From: Pomphorhynchus laevis
Taxonomy: Eukaryota > Acanthocephala > Palaeacanthocephala > Echinorhynchida > Pomphorhynchidae
Assembly (NCBI GenBank): GCA_012934845.2
Contig: WNNJ02002419.1
Span: forward strand, 186,001 to 250,000
Reading direction: 5' to 3'
DNA length: 64,000 nt
A program made the position numbers and the translations under genes. Below the pieces are notes generated by a model that was not told where the DNA came from, ran no database searches, and worked only from the letters and a program-made list of their open reading frames with translations. How positions within the stretch are numbered: the first letter of the stretch is position 1; every line of letters starts with the position of its first letter. This document shows positions 57,311 through 64,000 of the stretch, in pieces.

Positions 57311-57483
57311 TTTGGTTTTCTGGCAAAATCGATTCGATAAAAAGCTTAAGACAATATTTCCTTTAAATTTTCGACGATACAGTCGTCCTCATCAAAAACT
57401 GATGAGGACGACTGCGTCGTCGAAAATTTAAAGAAAATATTGTCTTAAGCTTTTTATCGAATGGATTTAGCCAGAAAACCAAA
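57311..57483. repeat. Fold-back insertion with 83-bp arms and hammerhead-like cores
   Basis: Arms 57311-57393 and 57401-57483 pair without gaps over 83 positions with about five mismatches. The spacer is only 7 nt (aaaaact). A complete hammerhead-like core starts exactly at the spacer edge on the + strand, and a slightly mutated one lies on the minus strand. It belongs to a different sequence family from the fold-back at 17821-18106 but has the same organisation. Confidence 0.8.
57399..57429 (+). ncRNA. Hammerhead-ribozyme-like motif
   Basis: Core CTGATGA (57399-57405), one extra G, stem II GACGAC/GTCGTC with loop TGC (57407-57421), core GAAA (57422-57425), then ATTT. The minimal stem III would be the self-complementary AATT. 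Upstream bases do not form a good stem I with AAAG downstream, because the fold-back junction replaced them. The minus-strand twin (57369-57395) has TTGATGA in place of CTGATGA, a mutation at invariant C3, and a 5-bp stem II. Cleavage activity is therefore doubtful in the present copy. Confidence 0.5.
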
Positions 57484-57979
57484 TGTTTATTTTCATTCGA
57501 ATGAAATTCTATCAGATAACAATAGTATGCAATGTATCAGAATAAGGGTTATGGGTTATCAGGAATGTCCAAAGTATATTTGTCTTGACATAAATGTCAG
57601 TTCCTTGTATATATACAGAGATTTTAAGGTAAAGCGTATTAGAGTGATTTTAAAGATTTTACGAGAAATAGGTTACCGACATATGTTCAGTAAATATTCA
57701 AGCATCTCAATTGGCCCCTGAACGTGTAAGGTTAATCCTTGTATTTTGCGACAATTGATAATGGATATTTAAGGGGAAATGCCGGTACTCAACTCTTTGA
57801 TGAGCTCGGGTGTATCATTAAAACGCAAAAACGAGCGACATGACCTGAGTATTTAAAACTCAAGCATCAGGAAATATAAATATGGAAATTTTGAATTGAT
57901 TACTGATTCGGATTTGAATATACAATTCTAAAAATATGAAAGCATCAATCAAATAATCTCCAATGCAGTTTGAACATCA

Positions 57980-58060
57980 AGTAAGTATATGGATAAAATT
58001 GAATTAATAAAATCATTAAATATTTTGATAAATCAAAATTATTTAAAATTATCATTTAAA
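57980..58060 (+). mobile_element. Naiad-like RT snippet
   Basis: The + strand encodes [20 protein letters not shown], matching [20 protein letters not shown] of the RT at 21769, then decays. It is surrounded by A-rich DNA up to 58300. A degenerate terminal motif (caggtaaatgagtctatgta) follows near 58320. Confidence 0.65.
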
Positions 58061-58429
58061 AGGGATATCTATAATATATTTGCTTGAAACAAAACAAAGA
58101 TAATAACAATAATATTTTCATTAAAAATAAATCATTTGAAAAATTAATAAAATTAAAAAATTAAAATTACCACAAAAAAATAAAAAAGTATAAAAATAAA
58201 AATAGAAAAGATTACAGCAAAAGAATCGTTTAAAATATCATTACAAAATATTTAACGTAATATCCGACATGTTATTTGTCATAAGAAAATTATAGTTTTT
58301 ATGAATGTAATTAATCAGATCAGGTAAATGAGTCTATGTATATTAAATTATTTATAAATTAAAAATAGATAAATAAAAAACATTTCTTAATTATACAATA
58401 CAATGTCCGAAGCAAAGTTCTTGTACATC

Positions 58430-58930
58430 CTAATCATCTTGGTCGTCAACTTACCACCAGCCTACCATGTACTTGGCCTTTGGAACCGTCCCCGGAATGC
58501 TGACAGCATTTTCTCGTTGGATTGCGATGCTAATGTTTTGGAGGATATATGAAGTAGTACGTAAATCCTTTGTAATTTGCTTTAATATTTTTCCTATCTC
58601 TTTAACAAGAGCCAAATCCAAAGAGCCCAGTGATCCAAAAGTCTCCTCTCTAAAAGGGCAAAATATATGAGGCATAGACAAGTCGACATATTTCAGCCGT
58701 TTTGCTCTTTGGCATATGAAGCTGCTTTACCCGCTCTTCTGGCTGCGTTCCAAATATTGCTGGCTGCTAGGGTGTCCACATGCAGGTGGCGTCACACATC
58801 AAACATTTCTCTTCACGCCAAGAGAAAACAGTGACACCATCTGGACGTCGACTGTCCGATCTGCATACGTTGAATGACTTTAAAATGTTTGGGGCGTTGA
58901 CGGTGTTGGAGACTCTGCTTATCACTGAAC
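58430..58930 (-). mobile_element. REL-type retrotransposon C-terminus (YLDDG family)
   Basis: The minus strand from about 58920 reads FNVCRSDSRRPDGVTVFSW, then LMCDATCM (PD...D endonuclease motif; compare RPDGVSLVP and VWNFTCP at about 45400). At 58681-58451 it reads EETFGSLGSLDLALVKEIGK, then DLRTTSYILQNISIAIQREN ending AVSIPGT. The order is the endonuclease tail of family 2. Only this part remains. Confidence 0.65.
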
Positions 58931-59450
58931 TTATTTCTGCGTGTCTGGGGAATTAATTGTTTTAATTATTTCAATTACTTAATTATTTTATTTTAAAAAC
59001 ATTATTTTATGTATGCCTGAAAAGTACACTGTTTATTGAAACTTTGCAATAATAAAGAAAACCTTTTTCATATAATGTCTATAAAAACAATAATCAACTA
59101 ATTTAATAAAATAATTTGTGAATAAAAAAGCTCAAAAGGTAAATACTTAAAATATTGACTATAATATTGACTAAAATATAATTTATTGACTACTTAAAAG
59201 AATTCTTGATTATAACTACTCTAACTACAACGTTAATAGATATTTATTATTGTCATATAAAATACGTTAGATCTTTAAAGTGTTCAAGTTAATTACAATT
59301 TTACAAGGCAAAGCTATAAGTATCGATTAACTGATTACAAAGAAGGATTTCAGACACGATTTCAAAAATCAATTTTAGAAGAACGATTCCAGAAAAACGA
59401 TTTTGAAGAAAATCGCATAAATACATAATAACTATATACAATTACAATTA
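58931..59450. other. AT-rich stretch before the CR1-like element
   Basis: No feature recognised. It probably includes the 5' UTR of the element that follows. Confidence 0.4.
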
Positions 59451-60584
59451 TGGGCAGACGTAACGGAAACGACATTCCTGAATTCATATAAAGACAAGTA
59501 GGATGTGATGGTGATGGCTGCAATGTCTGAACTACAGTAACTGTTCCGCATAAAGATGCTTATACATTGAGTAGATGAAAATTCATATGTGGTTTTTGTA
59601 CTGCGTCAATCGTATTTTGTAGTTCATTGACATCAGCAAATGACAATGCTCATTTTAACTTGACTACACCCAGGTTTCAAGAACAAATTCTTGACAATGA
59701 ATCTAGCATATGCCAGAGCAAAATCACTACGCCGATGTCGTTACACACTTAAAAAAAAGGAATCAGACGTAATAGATGCTTCAAGCTCGACCCGCATTTG
59801 GACACGAGGACATAGACATTCACGGAATGTCTATGTGTATAAACGAAGAAGTAATATCAATGACAAAACTGTGATGGCAAACAACAAGGATAAAGTTACA
59901 CCTGAGAGTATTAATAATAAATGGCATTCAACTTTATCTGACATATTCGCGGAACACAGCCCTAACAACCACAATATATTGATTTCTACTATTGTTCCAC
60001 TAAGGAATGTATCGAAACAGCCTTCAAGTCGAACGCAGACAAGAGACGATGCTAGAGTATGCAATGATGTGGCAGTCGTAAATGAAATTGAAATGAAATC
60101 TAAGGATATGACAGATAAGACATTTGTTGAAATTATCAATACTAGGAATCTTGCTAGAAACAGAAATAATTGCGTAATTTTTGCTAACATCACTGAATCA
60201 TCTGCAGACAACGTTCAGACCCGTGTGGATGATGACGTAGTTTCTATTCGTAATGTCTTTTCGGATATATTCGTTAAGGGTAAAGAGATATTGCGCGTAG
60301 TCTTAATGTCAAAAGCTTATTTCGTATTGGTAAAAAAGCACAACACAAACCACGATTACTTAAAGTAGTATTTGATTCTGCAGATAATACAATAGCAGTT
60401 TTAGCTCGAGGTTATCGCTTGAAAGGTAAGACGACAAAATTTTTTAAAGATCTCTCGGTTGAGGAAAGATTATTGCTTAATAATGCTCGTGCTAATCTAG
60501 CATTTAGACAATCGAAGGGAGAGACTGATCTAATGATAAGAAATTTTCGAGTAGTTCGTCGGCGATCATTTGTGCGTTGGTGAG
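59451..60584 (+). mobile_element. CR1-like element ORF1 (frameshifted)
   Basis: Starts at 59451 with MGRRNGNDIPEFI and an early Cys pair (CDGDGCN). The long frame 59691-60368 is Ser/Arg/Asn-rich and ends ILRVVLMSKAYF. After a frameshift near 60310 the frame continues LLKVVFDSADNTIAVLARGY, then KFFKDLSVEERLLLNNARAN and GETDLMIRNFRVVRRRSF, with a stop at about 60584. The C-terminal block (KPLKV-like, 'D-LS-EER', 'IRN-RVV') is the conserved core of ORF1 proteins of CR1-type elements, which bind nucleic acid in the RNP. Stops and frameshifts make it non-functional here. Confidence 0.6.
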
Positions 60585-60597
60585 TTTGGAGAGTTCT

Positions 60598-61412
60598 TAT
60601 TATTAAAAAATATATTATTACTACAGGTCATAGCCATTAGGCTGTTTTGACCGCTCACAAAAAAAAACAAATTAATACAAGAAAAAAATCAAAAAAATCA
60701 TTTAGTATATATATCAGAACCATAGATACTGCAGCAACCACAACTCGTTCTCATTTCGAATCCAGTTCTTTATATTGATTAAAATTCATTGATTGTATGC
60801 ACCGCAACGACATCAACTGGAATACGATTCCAAACATTCACCGCTAGATGGGGCAGTCGGAAATGACGAGGGTATTTTCCGCGCTTATGTACTACTAGTA
60901 CTTTCGAGTGTCCTATACGTCCATCCCGTTCATTGAGTTCAACTCTATTTGCTGGAAAATTTTCATCTTCATTAACTAGTCGATACATAGGTAGAAGGTC
61001 GAAAAGAATGAACCTTTCACGCACTGTCGGCATATTCAAACTTTTATTCGTATCTCATATAAAAGATATCGTACATGGTGACATAATTTCGTAAACCGTC
61101 GAAGTATGCGCTCTAATTGATCAAGTTCTGTACGCGTTCACGGAAAGATTGCTGGCGACACATATTCTAATATCGGTCATATAATGGCATTATATAAACG
61201 CACAACACTAATAATTTAACACAAGCGGGAGACAAATCTTTAAAGCAATTTTTGACAATATAGGTCATTCTTCTTGTTGCGTTACAAATCCTATCAGTGT
61301 TAGCACGTGTTTTCAGATTGCTTTAAACAATTATACCAAGATCCAGAATGAACTGCGTGGTAACAACAAACTCATTGCCAATAAAATATTCTTGACTCAC
61401 ATTGCTAATACC
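60598..61412 (-). mobile_element. Inverted 3'-end copy of the same CR1-like family
   Basis: The minus strand reproduces the + strand segment at 63655-64000: the block around gcaatgagtttgttgttacc and the block aatctttccgtgaacgcgta can be matched. It then runs past the window's right edge to the C-terminus of the RT (FILFDLLPMYRLVNEDENFP, AVNVWNRIPVDVVAVHTINEF region, 61039-60779). The 3' UTR ends in a TAA-containing tail near 60600. It sits between ORF1 and ORF2 of the + strand copy. Confidence 0.75.
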
Positions 61413-61459
61413 TAAGGGTTTCCTTTTTACAATTTTCCTTCGAGGGTTTCTTTTTTACA

Positions 61460-64000
61460 ATTAGTAAATCTAGCGCTCATTGATATCACGTCCAACATTA
61501 CTACTCAATTGCCCTCTGCTTCTGGTATTAGTGTCATATATACTAATTTAAGGAGTATTTTTCCAAAATTTGATAAACTTAAGGAATGGGCCATCTAAAA
61601 TGAACCAGCGATCCTGGCTCTCACTGGAACATGGCTGCATCGTGATATCTTCGATGGTTCGATTGCTATTGTGGAATATAATTTGTTGAGGGCTGATAGA
61701 GATTCTCGGAAGGGTTGAGGTGTTGCGCTCTATATTACGACATCCTTAAATATTATTTCCACTCGTAATTTTAAAAATGAACTAAGCACGTGTGAGTTTC
61801 TCTGTTATTGTTTCACACTTAGGAGGTCACTTAGGTATTGACGTGTGCTACAGATCGCCGCAATCATCTGTATTGAATCATATATTCTCTAAACTAATTA
61901 GTCACTGTTCTGAGCTTGAAGAATATCTACTAGTTGGCGATTTTAATATACCCTCAGCTGGTCACATCGGGAATTATGTTTTGGATAGTGGTTCTTCCAA
62001 GTCAGATGTGGATTTGTGGAATTTTCTTACAAATGATCTCATGTTAGAGCAACATGTGCAATCGATCACCAGATTCGCGCAAAACCAGGAATCTTGCCTA
62101 GATTTGATATTTTACAAATTAATTACAAGTGTGGGTAATATGAGCTATCAGAGTCCTATTTGATTAAGCAATCATTGCATGATCTTATTCAATTATTTTC
62201 CTAGATGTATCATCCCAAAAGTGTAAAATCTGATAGTTTCGAAAAGATCTTGGCAACAAATTGATGAAGACTCATTACGAGAGCCGGCACTAGGAACATC
62301 ATTCAACTGTGCTAGTGAAGATTTTGAGGTAAAGTGGCATGTTATTGAATCAGGTTTAGTAGCTCTTGCAGATAAGTTTGCATCACTCCGTAGAGTACCA
62401 AAAAGTAAAGCTAAATACCCTCCTTGGTTTGACACTGAATTGCGATATGCTCTCAAACATAGGAATCGTCTATTTGAACTAAGCCGTCATCAGAATAATT
62501 TTAAAAAGCGGTATACAATGTTCCGTAATTTCGTCAATCGCCTTAAGATTACAAAAAGGCAAAGTTTTGAAGATCAATTAGCTTTACAAATTGATACAGA
62601 ACCAAAAAAAAATTTGGGCTTATGTGAAAGGATCCAGAGCTCTGCTACCAGCTATTTCATCTTTAAGAGACGGTAAGACTCGTGTGACATCGCCAGACAG
62701 CATGGCAGAATTGTTTGCATCCGCTTTTGAGCTGACACCAGATGCTTTCTCTAGCATATGTGGAGATGCAGCATCACAACAGGTAGACATTGATTCTCCA
62801 GTTTTAACGATAACAGCACATGAAGTTTTTGTTGAATTGGCTGGGTCATCTAGATCATCAGCGGCAGGCCCAGATGATATTCACCCCCAACTTCTTAAGT
62901 TACTTGTTCCTGTTCTGGCTGAGCCATTAGCCTCCATATTTGAGCTGAGCTTGCGCATTTCGAAGTTACCTGCTGCCTGGAATAAAGCGATTGTAGTAAC
63001 AATTTATAAAAATGGTGAAAAAGTTGATCCGGATAACTATAGGGCAATAAGTCTAACTAGTGTTGTATGCAAAGTGATTGAGCGCATACTACACAGAAGC
63101 ATATATCATCATTTGAGTTCGCTGAGAATTCTTAATAACGCACAGCATGGATTTCGCTGGCGTTCATGTTTTACAAACTTATTACATGTTCGTGAAGATT
63201 GGGTTGGACATGTTGCTAACGGGTACTGTATCGACGTAATATTTCTTGACTTTAGTCGGGCTTTTGATAGGGTGCCCCACAAAATGCTAATTTCCACCCT
63301 TGAGTATTATAAAGTCAATCGCTCCATTATAAGCTGGATTAAAGATTTTCTTAAAGATAGATCCTTTGCTGTTCGTGTAGGTCAATGCCTATCGTCTTAT
63401 CGTCCTATCACCTCAGGAGTACCACAGGGATCAGTCTTAGGACCCTTGTTGTTTAACATATTTATAAATCAGCTACTAGATTTAATTGAGGATTGTAGTG
63501 TTTTAGCTTTTACCGATGATGTAAAAGTATGGAAATTGATTAAAACCAACAAGGATCGAAATGACTTTCAAAATATCCTAAACATTGTTTATCGATGGTC
63601 TTTAAACACTGGAATTGTATTGAATATAAAAAAGTGTGCACATATGAGATTTGGTCATAGCAATGTGAGTAAAGAATATTTTATTGGCAATGAGTTTGTT
63701 GTTACCACGCAGTTCATTCTGGATCATGGTATAATTGTTCAAAACAATCTGAAATCACGTGCTAACACTGATAGGATTTGTAACGCAACAAGAAGAATGA
63801 CCTATATTGACAAAAATTGCTTTAAAGATTTATTTCCCGTTTGTGTTGTGCGTTTATATAATGCTCTTATAAGACCTTTATTAGAATATGGGTCGCCAGC
63901 AGTCTTTCCGTGAACGCGTACAGAACTTTATCAATTAGAGCGCATACTTCGACGGTTTACGAAAATATGTCATCAGGTACGATATCTTTTATATGAGATA
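61460..64000 (+). mobile_element. CR1-like element ORF2: APE endonuclease and RT, runs off window
   Basis: The APE-type endonuclease is broken by stops: IYTNLRSIFPKFDKLKEWA, ALTGTWLHRDIF, RADRDSRKG with GVALYI, LEEYLLVGDFNIPSAGHIGN (62163 frame) and SCLDLIFY. The RT is a long open frame (62591-63913, 440 codons): SSAAGPDDIHPQLLKLLVPV, KVDPDNYRAISLTSVVCKVI, QHGFRWRSCFTNLL, FLDFSRAFDRVPHKML (motif A), [20 protein letters not shown] and VLAFTDDVKVWKL (active site FTDD), then thumb motifs LNIKKCAHMRFG and DHGIIVQNNL. A stop at 63911 precedes the expected C-terminus, which continues to 64000 in other frames. One large RT frame survives, so this copy is relatively young. Confidence 0.85.
62440..62676 (+). 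mobile_element. Linker between APE and RT domains of the CR1-like ORF2
   Basis: The frame reads LKHRNRLFELSRHQNNFKKR, then RNFVNRLKITKRQSFEDQLA. This is the basic linker that usually joins the endonuclease to the RT in CR1/Jockey ORF2 proteins. It overlaps the RT frame at 62591-62676 because of a frameshift (an A-run at about 62606-62612 is the likely site). Confidence 0.7.

Larger units (their letters stand above)
57109..57570 (-). mobile_element. Naiad-like 3' flank interrupted by a hammerhead fold-back
   Basis: The terminal motif (cagctaactgagtttacgta) at 57111 and about 190 bp of family 3' flank are followed by the fold-back insertion (57311-57483). About 40 bp later the flank resumes at gtatcagaataagggttatg. 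In the intact copies actaataaat is directly followed by the block corresponding to acagacgttg, which places the insertion precisely in this flank. Confidence 0.65.

Noticed and set aside
57461-57721. 86-codon + strand ORF starting in the fold-back arm
   Set aside because: It begins inside an inverted repeat and runs through transposon flank. No motif or coding bias supports it.
1-64000. CRISPR arrays, bacterial operons, terminators and tRNA/rRNA genes
   Set aside because: None found by eye. The only tandem arrays are the 17-bp minisatellite and short local duplications, and the gene structure is spliced and eukaryotic.

Overview
The window is eukaryotic, AT-rich animal DNA, most likely from an invertebrate. 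It holds one complete spliced animal gene, no operon-like or bacterial features, and a dense load of decayed retrotransposons. The mix of CR1-like, RTE-like, Penelope-like and restriction-like-endonuclease (REL) non-LTR elements, and the many introns of 41-60 bp, would fit a flatworm. The sequence alone does not prove the phylum.

The backbone is a fibrillar (clade A/B/C type) procollagen gene on the + strand, 10334-55892. I could reconstruct it as 29 exons in one open frame of 1410 codons including the stop. It has a signal peptide, a short acidic N-propeptide without a visible vWC or TSPN module, a triple helix of 1011 residues with a single Gly replacement, and a COLFI C-propeptide whose last exon (55749-55892) lies 5.9 kb beyond the previous one. 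Nineteen introns are 41-60 bp and nine are larger. The largest (introns 3, 4, 21, 22 and 28) hold most of the mobile DNA.

Layout: 1-10333 is upstream DNA with a small unassigned ORF (732-1247), two Penelope-like (PLE) fragments, a CR1 fragment and two REL-type fragments. Intron 3 (10596-14548) holds an antisense ORF cluster with a WH2-like motif and a 17-bp minisatellite. Intron 4 (14597-35064) is a nest of Naiad-like PLEs (GIY-YIG nuclease before the RT), one intact 1000-codon REL retrotransposon ORF (24056-27058, minus strand) and several broken relatives. Introns 21 and 22 each hold one REL element. Intron 28 holds CR1, PLE and Naiad-like fragments. Downstream of the gene are another Naiad-like 3' end, REL debris and a CR1-like element with ORF1 and ORF2 that runs off the window at 64000.

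The most unusual signal is two fold-back insertions (17821-18106 and about 57311-57483). Each sits inside a Naiad-like copy and each carries hammerhead-ribozyme-like cores with self-complementary minimal stem III sequences. One is bounded by a perfect 16-bp target-site duplication. The Naiad-like 3' ends also share a conserved stem-loop or pseudoknot. The mobile elements work as parasites nested in each other and in collagen introns. I see no sign that they contribute coding sequence to the collagen.
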